64,000 nucleotides of DNA from Mycolicibacterium chlorophenolicum (GCF_001044235.1 NZ_JYNL01000023.1:251153-315152); one strand, 5' to 3'; positions 8,214-17,061 are shown, counted from the first letter of the stretch. The notes: generated from the letters alone by a model not told the origin. Numbers and translations are program-made.

Positions 8214-9506
8214 ATGACCAAGTCGACCGTGGGCACGCCGAAGTCCCCCGAACAGATCCAGCACGACTGGGACCACAACCCGCGCTGGAAGGGTGTCACC
8301 CGCACCTACACCCCGCAGGACGTGGTGGCCCTGCAGGGCACCGTCGTCGAGGAGCACACCCTGGCCCGCCGCGGCGCCGAGGTGCTCTGGGAGCAGCTGC
8401 ACGACATGGACTTCGTCAACGCGCTCGGTGCGCTGACGGGCAACATGGCCGTCCAGCAGGTTCGCGCCGGCCTGAAGGCCATCTACCTGTCGGGATGGCA
8501 GGTCGCCGGTGACGCCAACCTGTCCGGCCACACCTACCCCGACCAGAGCCTCTACCCGGCCAACTCGGTGCCGCAGGTCGTGCGCCGCATCAACAACGCG
8601 CTGCTGCGCGCCGACGAGATCGCCAAGGTCGAGGGCGACCGCTCGGTGGAGAACTGGCTCGCGCCGATCGTCGCCGACGGTGAGGCCGGCTTCGGTGGTG
8701 CGCTCAACGTCTACGAGCTGCAGAAGGCGATGATCGCCGCCGGTGTCGCGGGTTCGCACTGGGAGGACCAGCTGGCCTCGGAGAAGAAGTGCGGCCACCT
8801 CGGTGGCAAGGTGCTGATCCCGACCCAGCAGCACATCCGCACGCTGACCTCGGCCCGTCTCGCGGCCGACGTCGCCGGCGTGCCGACCGTCGTCATCGCC
8901 CGTACCGACGCCGAGGCCGCCACGCTGATCACCTCCGACGTCGACGAGCGCGACCAGCCGTTCATCACCGGCGACCGCACCGCCGAGGGCTTCTACCGGG
9001 TGAAGAACGGCCTCGAGCCGTGCATCGCCCGCGCCAAGGCCTACGCGCCGTTTTCCGACCTGATCTGGATGGAGACCGGCACCCCGGACCTCGAGCTGGC
9101 CAAGAAGTTCGCCGAGGGCGTCAAGAGCGAGTTCCCGGACCAGATGCTGGCGTACAACTGCTCGCCGTCGTTCAACTGGCGCAAGCACCTCGACGACGCG
9201 ACGATCGCGAAGTTCCAGAGGGAGCTCGGCGCGATGGGCTTCAAGTTCCAGTTCATCACGCTGGCCGGCTTCCACGCGCTCAACTACTCGATGTTCGACC
9301 TGGCCTACGGCTACGCCCGCAACCAGATGAGCGCCTACGTCGAGCTGCAGGAGCGCGAGTTCGCCGCCGAGGAGCGGGGCTACACCGCGACCAAGCACCA
9401 GCGCGAGGTCGGCGCCGGCTACTTCGACCGGATCGCCACCACCGTGGACCCCACCTCGTCGACCACCGCGCTCGCGGGCTCGACCGAAGAGGGCCAGTTC
9501 CACTAG
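8214..9506 (+). CDS. icl1: Isocitrate lyase
   Basis: 430 aa, the length of the short mycobacterial ICL1. Cleaves isocitrate to glyoxylate and succinate, and 2-methylisocitrate in the methylcitrate cycle, for growth on acetate, fatty acids and propionyl-CoA. The catalytic loop KKCGHLGG carries C193; substrate and Mg-binding blocks [32 protein letters not shown] and the NCSPSFNW block are all intact. A strong Shine-Dalgarno GAAGGAG precedes the ATG. Ortholog Rv0467, with the same neighbours (thioesterase upstream, fadB2 downstream). Probably regulated by RamB and, from the promoter palindrome, possibly AcnR. Confidence 0.98.
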   Translation: MTKSTVGTPKSPEQIQHDWDHNPRWKGVTRTYTPQDVVALQGTVVEEHTLARRGAEVLWEQLHDMDFVNALGALTGNMAVQQVRAGLKAIYLSGWQVAGDANLSGHTYPDQSLYPANSVPQVVRRINNALLRADEIAKVEGDRSVENWLAPIVADGEAGFGGALNVYELQKAMIAAGVAGSHWEDQLASEKKCGHLGGKVLIPTQQHIRTLTSARLAADVAGVPTVVIARTDAEAATLITSDVDERDQPFITGDRTAEGFYRVKNGLEPCIARAKAYAPFSDLIWMETGTPDLELAKKFAEGVKSEFPDQMLAYNCSPSFNWRKHLDDATIAKFQRELGAMGFKFQFITLAGFHALNYSMFDLAYGYARNQMSAYVELQEREFAAEERGYTATKHQREVGAGYFDRIATTVDPTSSTTALAGSTEEGQFH

Positions 9507-9525
9507 ATCGCTGACGCATGACAGC

Positions 9526-9560
9526 ATGAGCCCCGCCTGGGCTTCCCGGGCGGGGCTCAT
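9526..9560 (+). terminator. Strong hairpin terminator after icl
   Basis: A near-perfect 16-bp stem (9526-9541 with 9545-9560, arms ATGAGCCCCGCCTGGG and CCCGGGCGGGGCTCAT, one G-T pair) closes a 3-nt loop. It starts 20 nt after the icl stop and ends 21 nt before fadB2. There is no U-tract, which is common for mycobacterial terminators. It could terminate or attenuate transcription into fadB2. Confidence 0.75.
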
Positions 9561-9581
9561 CGCTGCGACGGTAGGAGAGAT

Positions 9582-10436
9582 GTGAGCATCGAACGAGTCG
9601 GCGTCGTGGGCGCCGGGCAGATGGGCGGCGGCATCGCCGAGGTGTGCGCCAGGGCCGGTGCGGCCGTGGTGGTCTACGAGCCGTCGGCTGAGCTGGCCGA
9701 GGCGGGCAGGGCGCGCATCACGGCGTCGCTGGAGCGGGCGAAGGCGAAGGGCAAGCTGGCCGCCGACGAGTTCGAGATCACCCAGGCCCGGCTGACCTTC
9801 ACCAGCGACCTCGCCGACCTGGCCGACCGCCAGCTGGTGATCGAGGCGATCGTCGAGGACGAGGCCGTCAAGGCGTCCGTGTTCGCCAAGCTCGACGAGA
9901 TCGTCACCGACCCCGACGCGGTGCTGGCGTCGAACACCTCGAGCATCCCGATCATGAAAATCGCTGCGGCGACGAAGAATCCGAGCCGCGTGCTGGGTCT
10001 GCACTTCTTCAACCCGGTGCCGGTGCTGCCGCTGGTCGAGCTGGTCAACACGCTCGTCACGTCCGACGAGGCGATCGCACGGGTCGAGCAGTTCGCCGGG
10101 GAGACGCTGGGCAAGAAGGTGGTGCGCTGCGGCGACCGCTCGGGCTTCATCGTCAACGCGCTGCTGGTGCCGTACCTGCTCTCGGCGATCCGGATGGCCG
10201 AGGCCGGCGTGGCCAGCGTCGAGGACATCGACACCGCGGTCGTCGCGGGGCTCTCGCACCCGATGGGTCCGCTGCGGCTGTCCGATCTGATCGGCCTGGA
10301 CACCATGAAGCTGATCGCCGATTCGATGTACGACGAGTACAAGGACGCCCACTACGCGCCGCCGCCGCTGCTGCAGCGCATGGTCGAGGCGGGCCAGCTG
10401 GGCAAGAAGACCGGCAAGGGCTTCTACAGCTACTGA
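9582..10436 (+). CDS. fadB2: 3-hydroxybutyryl-CoA dehydrogenase
   Basis: 284 aa, typical single-function 3-hydroxyacyl-CoA dehydrogenase. NAD-binding motif GAGQMGGGIAEV begins at residue 10; the catalytic region HFFNPVPVLPLVELV and the C-terminal dimer block GLSHPMGPLRLSDLIGLDTM are intact. Interconverts 3-hydroxybutyryl-CoA and acetoacetyl-CoA. GTG 9582 has TAGGAGAG just upstream. The ortholog is Rv0468, next to icl. The linkage fits co-use of fatty acids by beta-oxidation and the glyoxylate shunt. Confidence 0.95.
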   Translation: MSIERVGVVGAGQMGGGIAEVCARAGAAVVVYEPSAELAEAGRARITASLERAKAKGKLAADEFEITQARLTFTSDLADLADRQLVIEAIVEDEAVKASVFAKLDEIVTDPDAVLASNTSSIPIMKIAAATKNPSRVLGLHFFNPVPVLPLVELVNTLVTSDEAIARVEQFAGETLGKKVVRCGDRSGFIVNALLVPYLLSAIRMAEAGVASVEDIDTAVVAGLSHPMGPLRLSDLIGLDTMKLIADSMYDEYKDAHYAPPPLLQRMVEAGQLGKKTGKGFYSY

Positions 10437-10463
10437 CCCTCCCGGGAACCGAACGGGTGCGCC

Positions 10464-11339
10464 GTGCGCCTGACTCGATGTGGGGAGATCATCGTCGGGC
10501 CGGAGGCACTCGCTGACGGAACAGCGACGCGCCAAGACCTGCGGCGCCGGTACGTGAAACTGCATCACAACGTCTACGCCCCGGTGGGAATGGTGCTCGC
10601 GCCCCGGGACCGCGCCTACGCCGCCTGGCTGTGGTCAGGGCGCAGCACCACGCTGGCGGGGCTGTCGGCGGCGGCGATGCACGGCTCCCGGTGGCTGCCG
10701 CATGATCACGCCGCGGAGCTGACGCGGATGCGGTCGGCCCTCGCGCCCGGGATTCGGATCCATCGGGAGGCGTTGCTCGACGACGAGGTGTGCCTCGTGC
10801 AGAGCATCGACTGTACGACCGTGGCGCGCACCGCTTTCGACATCGGCCGTCGAATTGCCGGTGATGAGGCGATCATTCGCATCGATGCGCTCTTCAACGC
10901 CACCCGCGCTGCAGTGGCGGACGTCGCCGTCGTCGCGGCCCGTCATCCCGGCGCCCGGGGGATTCGCCGGCTGCGGCAGGTCATGGCACTCGTCGACGGA
11001 GGGGCCGAGTCACCGCAGGAGACCCGGACCCGTCTCGTCCTCATCCGATCGGGGGCACCCGCCCTGCAGACTCAGATCCCGATCCGCAGCGCGTCGGGCC
11101 GGGTGGTGCGACGCATCGACATGGGTTGGCCCGAGTACCGCGTGGGCGTCGAGTACGACGGCGAGCAGCACTGGACGGATCCGGTATCGCACGCCGAGGA
11201 CACCGCCCGGCTGGACTTCCTGGTCGAGCAGGGCTGGATCATCATCCGTGTCAGCGCGCGGCATCTGCGCGACGCTCCCGAGGACATCTGGCGGCGTGCC
11301 GAGCAGGCGCTCCGACGACGGGGCTGGACCGGCACCTGA
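10464..11339 (+). CDS. DUF559-type protein with AbiEi-like N-terminus
   Basis: 291 aa. The N-terminal part (about 1-120) resembles the winged-helix/AbiEi antitoxin-like region common in actinobacterial proteins. The C-terminal half carries a Vsr/DUF559-like endonuclease fold: ESPQETRTRLVLIRSG, RIDMGWPEYRVGVEYDGEQHW and LVEQGWIIIRVSARHL, with acidic residues in the D...E-x-D pattern of the PD-(D/E)XK superfamily. Such proteins are abundant and often solitary in mycobacteria; their function is unknown. No toxin partner is adjacent. It replaces the mycolic-acid methyltransferase genes that follow fadB2 in M. tuberculosis. Confidence 0.75.
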   Translation: MRLTRCGEIIVGPEALADGTATRQDLRRRYVKLHHNVYAPVGMVLAPRDRAYAAWLWSGRSTTLAGLSAAAMHGSRWLPHDHAAELTRMRSALAPGIRIHREALLDDEVCLVQSIDCTTVARTAFDIGRRIAGDEAIIRIDALFNATRAAVADVAVVAARHPGARGIRRLRQVMALVDGGAESPQETRTRLVLIRSGAPALQTQIPIRSASGRVVRRIDMGWPEYRVGVEYDGEQHWTDPVSHAEDTARLDFLVEQGWIIIRVSARHLRDAPEDIWRRAEQALRRRGWTGT

Positions 11340-11417
11340 TAGGCGCCGAATGCACGCATTGTGATGGAAATCGGGCGAAAAGCGTCAGAAACCGTACGCT
11401 CGGCGCCGCCAAAGAGC

Positions 11418-12284
11418 CTAGGCCTTCTTCAGCCGCTTCTTCTCCGCCTCGACGTCGAAATCCGGTGGCGGCCAGGACATGTTGAGCTGCTTGAGCGCCT
11501 CGATCATCAACTCGGTGACGGCGAGGCGGCTGTACCACTTCCGGTTGCAGGGCACCACGTGCCACGGCGCGTACTCGGTGCTCGTGCGGTCCAGCATCGC
11601 CTGGTACGCCTCCTGGTACAGAGGCCACTTCAGCCGCTCGTCGATGTCGCCCGGGTTGTACTTCCAGTACTTGTCCGGCCGCTCGAGACGCTCGGCCAGT
11701 CGCTTCTTCTGCTCGTCGAGGGAGACGAACATCGCGACCTTCACCAGGCTCGTCCCGCTCTCGACGAGTTCGCGTTCGAACGCGTTGATCTCGTCGTAGC
11801 GTGGCTCCCACACCGCCGGGGGCACCAGGTTGTGCACGCGGACGATGAGCACGTCCTCGTAGTGGGAACGGTCGAACACCCCGATGTGGCCCGGCCGCGG
11901 CAGAGCCTTGCGGATCCGCCACAGAAAGTGATGCGACAGCTCCTCGGGCGTGGGCTTGCCGAAGTTGAAGTAGTCGACGCCCTGCGGATTACAGCCTCCG
12001 ACAACATGTTTGACGATGCCGCCCTTGCCCGCGGTGTCCATGCCCTGCAGCACCAGCAACACCGAGCGGGTGTCGTCGACCCGGCTGCGGGCGTACAGCA
12101 TCTCCTGCAGCTCGGCGAAGCGCACGTTGCGCTCCTCCTGCAGCGTCGGGGCATCCGACTTGACCCCACGGAAACCGGGCGTGGCGTCGGGGTCGATGTC
12201 GGCGACGAGGTCGCCCGGCGTGAACCTCAGCAGCGAGTGCGGTTCGTGCGACCACAGCGACGGAAGATCCAGGGGCTCGCTCAC
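11418..12284 (-). CDS. PPK2-family polyphosphate kinase / polyphosphate:nucleotide phosphotransferase
   Basis: 288 aa from GTG 12284 (TTG 12296 is an alternative overlapping the TetR gene). Walker A GMDTAGKG at 81-88 and Walker B-like DRSHYEDV with D138 define the PPK2 P-loop fold; YWKYNPGDIDERLKWPLYQEAY is the lid region. The sequence resembles the class that phosphorylates nucleotides with polyphosphate rather than the long synthesising class. It lies 4 nt after the TetR gene and is likely co-transcribed. A polyphosphate-degrading Ppx homologue is also in this window at 46.7 kb. Nucleotide preference cannot be read from the sequence. Confidence 0.88.
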   Translation of the reverse strand: MSEPLDLPSLWSHEPHSLLRFTPGDLVADIDPDATPGFRGVKSDAPTLQEERNVRFAELQEMLYARSRVDDTRSVLLVLQGMDTAGKGGIVKHVVGGCNPQGVDYFNFGKPTPEELSHHFLWRIRKALPRPGHIGVFDRSHYEDVLIVRVHNLVPPAVWEPRYDEINAFERELVESGTSLVKVAMFVSLDEQKKRLAERLERPDKYWKYNPGDIDERLKWPLYQEAYQAMLDRTSTEYAPWHVVPCNRKWYSRLAVTELMIEALKQLNMSWPPPDFDVEAEKKRLKKA

Positions 12285-12288
12285 GCAC

Positions 12289-12993
12289 CTAGTCAAGCAG
12301 CTGAGGGGGCAGTTCCGGGGAAGGATGGGCTTCGGACCTGAACCGCTCCAGCGAACCGCCGACCTCGACGATGCCGCACAGCGCGCTCCACGACAGCATC
12401 GTCAGGTAGTCGATCAGCTCGTCGGCGCTCATCCGCGGATGCGACATCCACGAGTGCGTGGCCAGTTGCACGCCGCCGACGATGTGGAACGCCCACGGCT
12501 CCGCGCCGCCGGTGTCCATGCCGACCGACACCATGCGCCGGCGCAGCATGACCGCCAGCATGCGGGCGATGATCTGCTCGGACTCGGCGACCGCCTTGCT
12601 CTTGCTCGCGGAGTTGTTCGCCATCACGAACCGGTAGGGCTCCGGTTCGGCGGCCACCGTCTCGACGTACACGCGGATGATCTCGCGGGTCAGGGCGTAG
12701 CCGTCCAGGTTCGACGACAGCGCGGCGGCCATGTTGGGGATCAGCGTGGTCTGCGCGAAGCGCATCATCACCGCGGTGGTCAGGTCGTTCTTGTCGACAA
12801 AGTAGCGGTACAGAACGGTCTTGGACACCCCGATCTCGGCGGCGATCTCGTCCATGCTGACGTTGCTGCCGAGCCGGCGGATGGCCTCCAGGGTGCCGTC
12901 CACGAGCTCATTCCGGCGCTCGACCTTGTGCCGATGCCAGCGCCGTTTGCGCCCATCGGTTTTGACCGCCACCGGCGGGGAATGTTGTGCCAC
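12289..12993 (-). CDS. TetR-family transcriptional regulator (Rv0472c-like)
   Basis: 234 aa from GTG 12993, chosen because it gives the length I recall for Rv0472c; an open frame extends further upstream. An arginine/lysine-rich N-terminus (GRKRRWHRHKVERR) precedes the TetR HTH (LVDGTLEAIRRLGSNVSMDEIAAEIGVSKTVLYRYFVDKNDL). The C-terminal ligand domain is typical in length. Divergent from the DUF445 gene; on the minus strand TATTAT (complement of 13026-13031) is a good -10 candidate. Target genes unknown; the downstream PPK2 gene and itself are the obvious candidates. Confidence 0.85.
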   Translation of the reverse strand: MAQHSPPVAVKTDGRKRRWHRHKVERRNELVDGTLEAIRRLGSNVSMDEIAAEIGVSKTVLYRYFVDKNDLTTAVMMRFAQTTLIPNMAAALSSNLDGYALTREIIRVYVETVAAEPEPYRFVMANNSASKSKAVAESEQIIARMLAVMLRRRMVSVGMDTGGAEPWAFHIVGGVQLATHSWMSHPRMSADELIDYLTMLSWSALCGIVEVGGSLERFRSEAHPSPELPPQLLD

Positions 12994-13076
12994 GTTCGCG
13001 GTGATCCGTTCGTTAGTCCTTGTCGATAATACGGTGGTCGGGCGGGGCTGGTTGGCCGCGCAGGGATGATGGACAC

Positions 13077-14402
13077 GTGGCACATCGAGTGAACATCCCC
13101 GACGCCGGGCAACGACCCCGCGCAAGCTTCGCCGAGAAGCTCGCCGGAGCCGATTCGCCGGCTGACGCCGAGCGGCGGCGCGCCCTACGACGCATGAAGG
13201 CCGTCGCGCTCGGCTTCCTCCTCGGGGCGTCGGTGATCTTCCTGCTGTGCACCTGGGCGCAGTCCCACGGGGCGGCGCCGTGGGTGGGCTATGTCCGGGC
13301 GGCCGCCGAGGCGGGCATGGTCGGTGCGCTGGCCGACTGGTTCGCGGTGACCGCGCTGTTCAAGCACCCCCTGGGTCTGCCGATCCCGCACACCGCGATC
13401 ATCAAGCGCAAGAAAGACCAGCTCGGCGAGGGTCTCAGCGACTTCGTCCGGGAGAACTTCCTGTCCCCGGAGAACGTGGAGACCAAGCTGCGCGACGCCG
13501 ACGTCGCCAGCCGGACAGGCAAGTGGCTCGCCGAACCGGTCAACGCCGAGCGGGTGGCCGCCGAGGCGTCGACGGTGCTGCGCGTGCTGGTCGAGATGCT
13601 GCGTGACGAAGACGTCCAGCAGGTGCTGGACCGGATGATCGTCAAGCGCATCGCCGAGCCGCAGTGGGGACCGCCGATCGGGCGGGTGCTGGCGTCGCTA
13701 CTGGAGGAGGGCCGCCAGGAGGCGCTGCTGCAGTTGCTGGCCGACCGGGCGTTCCAGTGGTCGCTCAACGCCGGTGAGGTCATCGAGCGCGTCATCGAGC
13801 GTGATTCGCCGACGTGGTCGCCGCGTTGGGTGGACCACCTCGTCGGCGAGCGCATCCACCGCGAGCTGATGGACTTCACCGACAAGGTCCGCCGCAATCC
13901 CGACCACGAGCTGCGCCGCTCGGCCACCAAGTTCCTGTTCGAGTTCGCCGGCGATCTGCAGAGCGACGAGGCGACGATCCAGAAGGCCGAGAACGTCAAG
14001 GAGCAGATCATGGCCCGCGACGAGGTCGCGCGGGCCGCCGAGACGGCGTGGAGCACCGCCAAGCGGCTCATCCTGGAGTCGGTCGACGATCCGTCGTCGG
14101 CGCTGCGCACCCGTATCGCCGACTCCGTCGTGCGCATCGGGGAGTCCCTGCGCGACGACGCCGATCTGCGCGACAAGGTGGACAACTGGATCGTGCGCGG
14201 CGCCCAGCACCTGGTCGTCGGTTACGGGGCGGAGATCACCACGATCATCACCGACACCATCGAGCGCTGGGACGCCGACGAGGCGAGCCGGCGGATCGAA
14301 CTGCACGTGGGCCGCGACCTGCAGTTCATCCGGATCAACGGCACGGTGGTGGGGTCGCTCGCCGGCCTGGCGATCTACACGATCGCCCAGCTACTGTTCT
14401 GA
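13077..14402 (+). CDS. DUF445 family membrane protein (Rv0473-like)
   Basis: 441 aa from GTG 13077, preceded by AGGGATG. DUF445 architecture: an N-terminal hydrophobic pair of helices (about 42-62 and 72-92, including AAAEAGMVGALADWFAVTALFKHPLGLPIPHTAII, the family hallmark), a long helical cytoplasmic region rich in charged residues, and a C-terminal anchor GTVVGSLAGLAIYTIAQLLF. Function is unknown. Ends 92 nt before the next gene, with an inverted repeat in between. Confidence 0.88.
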   Translation: MAHRVNIPDAGQRPRASFAEKLAGADSPADAERRRALRRMKAVALGFLLGASVIFLLCTWAQSHGAAPWVGYVRAAAEAGMVGALADWFAVTALFKHPLGLPIPHTAIIKRKKDQLGEGLSDFVRENFLSPENVETKLRDADVASRTGKWLAEPVNAERVAAEASTVLRVLVEMLRDEDVQQVLDRMIVKRIAEPQWGPPIGRVLASLLEEGRQEALLQLLADRAFQWSLNAGEVIERVIERDSPTWSPRWVDHLVGERIHRELMDFTDKVRRNPDHELRRSATKFLFEFAGDLQSDEATIQKAENVKEQIMARDEVARAAETAWSTAKRLILESVDDPSSALRTRIADSVVRIGESLRDDADLRDKVDNWIVRGAQHLVVGYGAEITTIITDTIERWDADEASRRIELHVGRDLQFIRINGTVVGSLAGLAIYTIAQLLF

Positions 14403-14412
14403 CCTGCGCTAA

Positions 14413-14440
14413 CTGGGTGCTTGCAAAAGTTAGCACTCAG
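14413..14440. promoter_or_regulatory. Inverted repeat overlapping the -35 of the HTH-hbhA promoter
   Basis: Arms CTGGGTGCTTGC (14413-14424) and GTTAGCACTCAG (14429-14440) are complementary at most positions around AAAA. The right arm contains TTAGCACTC, identical to one half of the HrcA/CIRCE box, but the other CIRCE half is not found at the proper spacing. The repeat covers the candidate -35, so it may be an operator, possibly for autoregulation by the HTH protein; alternatively it is the terminator hairpin of the DUF445 gene. Confidence 0.45.
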
Positions 14441-14449
14441 TCGTACCGT
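14421..14449 (+). promoter_or_regulatory. SigA-type promoter of the HTH-hbhA operon
   Basis: -35 TTGCAA (14421-14426) and -10 TACCGT (14444-14449) are separated by exactly 17 bp. Transcription would start near 14456, leaving a leader of about 39 nt with a strong Shine-Dalgarno AAGGAGG (14480-14486) before the ATG at 14495. Confidence 0.6.
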
Positions 14450-14494
14450 GGAGTTGTCGGTAAACACACCACGGCAGCGAAGGAGGACAGCACC

Positions 14495-15001
14495 ATGGCG
14501 CAGGACGAGAATCTCGCCGCGGTCGTCTCCAGCGCCGCCCAGGACATCGGCAGCTTCATCCGGACCCAGCGGGAAGCCGCGCAGGTCTCGGTGCGGCAGC
14601 TCGCCGAGAAGGCCGGTGTCAGCAATCCCTACCTGAGCCAGATCGAACGGGGATTGCGCAAGCCCTCAGCAGATGTGCTGAACCAGATCGCCAAGGCGCT
14701 GAGGGTGTCGGCCGAGGTGCTCTACATCCGGGCCGGAATCCTCGAGCCCAGCGAGACCAACCAGGTGCGCGACGCCATCATCACCGACACGGCGATCAAC
14801 GAGCGGCAGAAGCAGGTGCTGCTCGACATCTACACGTCGTTCTGCCAGCAGAACGAGGCGGCACTGCTCGAGGCTGCGGCCGCGGCGGGACCGTCCAGTG
14901 CAGACGACAGTGTCCGTGACGACGACGAGGAGCCGACGACGGAACACGACAACAGCCCTCTGCAGATCACGCAATCACCCCAACAGACCTCCATCAGTTA
15001 G
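14495..15001 (+). CDS. XRE-family HTH transcriptional regulator (Rv0474-like)
   Basis: 168 aa. A central XRE helix-turn-helix (about 22-78: FIRTQREAAQVSVRQLAEKAGVSNPYLSQIERGLRKPSADVL) is followed by a helical segment and a low-complexity acidic/Ser-Gln tail. It is 15 nt upstream of hbhA and shares its promoter. The M. tuberculosis ortholog Rv0474 has been reported as a copper-responsive regulator acting on rpoB; whether that holds here is not visible. The strong AAGGAGG ribosome-binding site suggests good expression. Confidence 0.9.
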   Translation: MAQDENLAAVVSSAAQDIGSFIRTQREAAQVSVRQLAEKAGVSNPYLSQIERGLRKPSADVLNQIAKALRVSAEVLYIRAGILEPSETNQVRDAIITDTAINERQKQVLLDIYTSFCQQNEAALLEAAAAAGPSSADDSVRDDDEEPTTEHDNSPLQITQSPQQTSIS

Positions 15002-15016
15002 TGAAAGGAAATCCCC

Positions 15017-15640
15017 ATGGCTGAGAAGAATCAGCTCGACGTCGAAGACCTGAAGGCCCCGCTGCTCGCCGCCGTCGGCGCAGCCGACCTCGCGCTCGAG
15101 CGCGTCAACGAGATCGTCGCGACGCTGCGTGAGCGCGCCGGCGACGCCCGCAGCGACGCCGAGACCCGTCTCGAGGAGCGCCGCGCCCGCATCAACCAGC
15201 TGCAGGAGGAGCTGCCGGCCCAGTTCGAGGACATCCGCGGCAAGCTGACCCCCGAGGAGCTGCGCAAGGTCGCCGAGGGCTACGCGGAGGCCGCGCAGTC
15301 AACCTACAACAAGCTCATCGAGCGCGGCGAGGCCGCCCTGGAGCGCCTGCGCGCCCAGCCGGCCCTCGAAGGCGCCGCCAGCCGGGTCGAGGAGTACACC
15401 GACCAGGCCGTGGAGCTGACCCAGGAGGCGCTGGGCAACGTGGCGTCGCAGACCCGCGCGGTCGGTGAGCGCGCCGCCAAGCTGGTCGGCGTCGAGCTGC
15501 CCAAGCGCGCCGAGTCGGCCGCCGAGCCGGTGAAGAAGGCCGCCAAGAAGGCCCCGGCCAAGAAGGCCGCTCCGGCCAAGGCCGCCGCCAAGAAGGCCCC
15601 CGCCAAGAAGGCGCCGGCCAAGAAGGTCACCCAGAAGTAA
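15017..15640 (+). CDS. hbhA: Heparin-binding hemagglutinin
   Basis: 207 aa. A long coiled-coil region (about 20-150, heptad-like with [26 protein letters not shown]) is followed by a lysine-rich C-terminal tail (about 170-207) made of repeated KKAPAKKA units. HbhA is a surface-associated, lipid-droplet-linked mycobacterial protein; the lysine tail binds heparan sulfate and is methylated in pathogens. AAAGGAAA precedes the ATG. In a saprophyte a role in aggregation and envelope lipid organisation is more likely than host adhesion. Ortholog Rv0475. Confidence 0.95.
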   Translation: MAEKNQLDVEDLKAPLLAAVGAADLALERVNEIVATLRERAGDARSDAETRLEERRARINQLQEELPAQFEDIRGKLTPEELRKVAEGYAEAAQSTYNKLIERGEAALERLRAQPALEGAASRVEEYTDQAVELTQEALGNVASQTRAVGERAAKLVGVELPKRAESAAEPVKKAAKKAPAKKAAPAKAAAKKAPAKKAPAKKVTQK

Positions 15641-15645
15641 GCGAT

Positions 15646-15664
15646 GACTCCCTTCGGGGAAGTC
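15646..15664 (+). terminator. Hairpin after hbhA with UUCG loop
   Basis: GACTCCC (15646-15652), loop TTCG, then GGGAAGTC (15657-15664) form a 7-bp stem with one bulged A and a C-UUCG-G tetraloop, starting 5 nt after the hbhA stop. A short A/G run follows; no U-tract. Plausible terminator or mRNA 3'-end stabiliser. Confidence 0.45.
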
Positions 15665-15685
15665 GAAAAGGGGACGTAACCCGCC

Positions 15686-15691
15686 TAGGCT
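15686..15691 (+). promoter_or_regulatory. Candidate leaderless promoter -10 for the DUF2516 gene
   Basis: TAGGCT at 15686-15691 matches TANNNT and is separated by 7 nt from GTG 15699, the spacing expected for a leaderless mycobacterial transcript. No Shine-Dalgarno is evident, which supports this reading. Confidence 0.45.
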
Positions 15692-15698
15692 GTCGAGC

Positions 15699-15980
15699 GT
15701 GGAGCTCCAAGGCCTTACGGGTTACGTCCTCTTCGCGTTGCAGGCCGCCGTCCTGGTGACGACGGTGTACGCGTTCGTCCATGCCGCGATCCAGCGGCCC
15801 GACGCCTACACCGCGGCCGAGAAGCTGACCAAGCCCGTGTGGCTGGTGATCCTCGGCGTCGCGATCCTGCTGGCGCTGGTGCTGGGCATCACCGGGGTGG
15901 CGATCGCGGCTGTCGCCGCCGGGGTGTACCTGGTCGACGTCCGGCCCAAAATCCTGGAGATCCAAGGGAAGTCGCGCTAG
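15699..15980 (+). CDS. DUF2516 family membrane protein (Rv0476-like)
   Basis: 93 aa with an N-terminal helix ([24 protein letters not shown]), a polar loop ([15 protein letters not shown]) and a long C-terminal hydrophobic stretch. This is the size and pattern of DUF2516. Function unknown. Its stop shares one base with the following secreted-protein start, and deoC follows with another one-base overlap, so the three form a translationally coupled operon. Confidence 0.82.
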   Translation: MELQGLTGYVLFALQAAVLVTTVYAFVHAAIQRPDAYTAAEKLTKPVWLVILGVAILLALVLGITGVAIAAVAAGVYLVDVRPKILEIQGKSR

Positions 15981-16390
15981 TGCGGCTGGCGCTGATCGGG
16001 ATGGCCGCCTGCGCGGTCGCGCTCTCCGGGGCTCCCCACGCCGCCGCCACCCCGGCCCTGCAACCTCCGCCCTACATCGACCACGCGAAGTGGGCCAAGT
16101 GGGGTGACCTGTCGAGCCTGCGGGTGTATCCCACCGCCGCGGGGCGTGACACCTCGGGCCGGCCCGGCACGGCGGCGCAGGCCGATGAGGCGTGGAACGA
16201 GATCCTCGCGCTGTCGCCTGACGCCGCGATCGCCGGCATGAAGGAGCAGTTCGTCTGCCACTGGCAGTTCGCCGAGATCGCCCAGCCCGGGAAGGTGAGC
16301 TGGAATCTCGAGCCCTGGCGACCCGAGGTGAGCCCCGACCAGATGATCGCCGCGGGGTGCAATCCCGGTGGCACCGAAGAACCGTTCTGA
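15980..16390 (+). CDS. Secreted DUF2599 domain protein (Rv0477-like)
   Basis: 136 aa from GTG 15980, chosen because it begins directly with a signal peptide ([23 protein letters not shown], likely cleavage near residue 23) and overlaps the preceding stop by one base. The mature domain shows the DUF2599 pattern [25 protein letters not shown], with a cysteine pair (QFVCHW and AAGCNPG) that could form a disulfide outside the membrane. Function unknown. Same order as Rv0477. Confidence 0.8.
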   Translation: MRLALIGMAACAVALSGAPHAAATPALQPPPYIDHAKWAKWGDLSSLRVYPTAAGRDTSGRPGTAAQADEAWNEILALSPDAAIAGMKEQFVCHWQFAEIAQPGKVSWNLEPWRPEVSPDQMIAAGCNPGGTEEPF

Positions 16391-17058
16391 TGGGCTACAC
16401 CCGCGCCCAGGTCGCCGCCGCCGTCGACCACACGTTGCTCAAACCTGAAGCGACAGAAGCCGATATCGTCGCGCTACTCGCCGAGGCCGTCGAACTCGAC
16501 GTCTACGCCGTGTGTGTGTCGCCGCCGTTCGTGCCGACCGCGGTGTCGCTGGCCGCCGGCCGCGCTGTGGCATCGGTGGTGGGATTCCCGTCAGGCAAAC
16601 ACCTTTCGGTGATCAAAGCCCATGAGGCTGCCGTGGCGGTGGACGCAGGCGCCCGGGAGATCGACATGGTGATCGACGTCGGCGCGGCGATCGGCGGCGA
16701 ACTCGACGTCGTCCGCACCGACATCGCGGCCGTCCGTGACGCGACACCAGGGGCACTGCTCAAGGTGATCGTCGAGTCGTCGGCCCTGGTGGAGTTCGGC
16801 GGCTGGCCGCTGCTGACCGACGTGTGCCGGGTCGCCGAGGAGGCGGGCGCCGACTTCGTCAAGACCTCGACCGGTTTCCATCCCTCCGGCGGCGCTTCGG
16901 TGCGCGCGGTGGAGGTGATGACCGCCGCCGTCGGCGGCCGTCTCGGCGTCAAGGCCAGCGGCGGCATCCGATCGGCGGCAGACGCCACCGCGATGCTCAA
17001 CGCGGGCGCGACCCGCCTCGGGTTGTCCGGCACTCGAGCGGTGCTCGACGGCCTCTAG
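16390..17058 (+). CDS. deoC: Deoxyribose-phosphate aldolase
   Basis: 222 aa class I aldolase that cleaves 2-deoxyribose-5-phosphate to glyceraldehyde-3-phosphate and acetaldehyde in deoxynucleoside catabolism. Schiff-base lysine K158 in [15 protein letters not shown], proton-relay lysine K188 in [10 protein letters not shown] and D93 in IDMVID are present. The N-terminus [10 protein letters not shown] is canonical, supporting ATG 16390, whose first base is the last base of the preceding stop. Ends 3 nt before the convergent gene. Confidence 0.96.
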   Translation: MGYTRAQVAAAVDHTLLKPEATEADIVALLAEAVELDVYAVCVSPPFVPTAVSLAAGRAVASVVGFPSGKHLSVIKAHEAAVAVDAGAREIDMVIDVGAAIGGELDVVRTDIAAVRDATPGALLKVIVESSALVEFGGWPLLTDVCRVAEEAGADFVKTSTGFHPSGGASVRAVEVMTAAVGGRLGVKASGGIRSAADATAMLNAGATRLGLSGTRAVLDGL

Positions 17059-17061
17059 GCC

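Noticed and set aside
10464..11339. Toxin-antitoxin system based on the AbiEi-like N-terminus
   Set aside because: No AbiEii-like nucleotidyltransferase partner is adjacent; the flanking genes are fadB2 and PPK2, so a solitary DUF559 protein is the safer call.
11342..11407. Inverted repeat GGCGCCGA / TCGGCGCC in the convergent gap after the DUF559 gene
   Set aside because: 8-bp arms 50 nt apart in GC-rich DNA can occur by chance and do not form a compact terminator.
14408..14460. A true CIRCE/HrcA operator upstream of the HTH-hbhA operon
   Set aside because: Only one half-site (TTAGCACTC) is exact. The sequence 9 nt further does not match GAGTGCTAA, and the imperfect complementary arm is on the other side.
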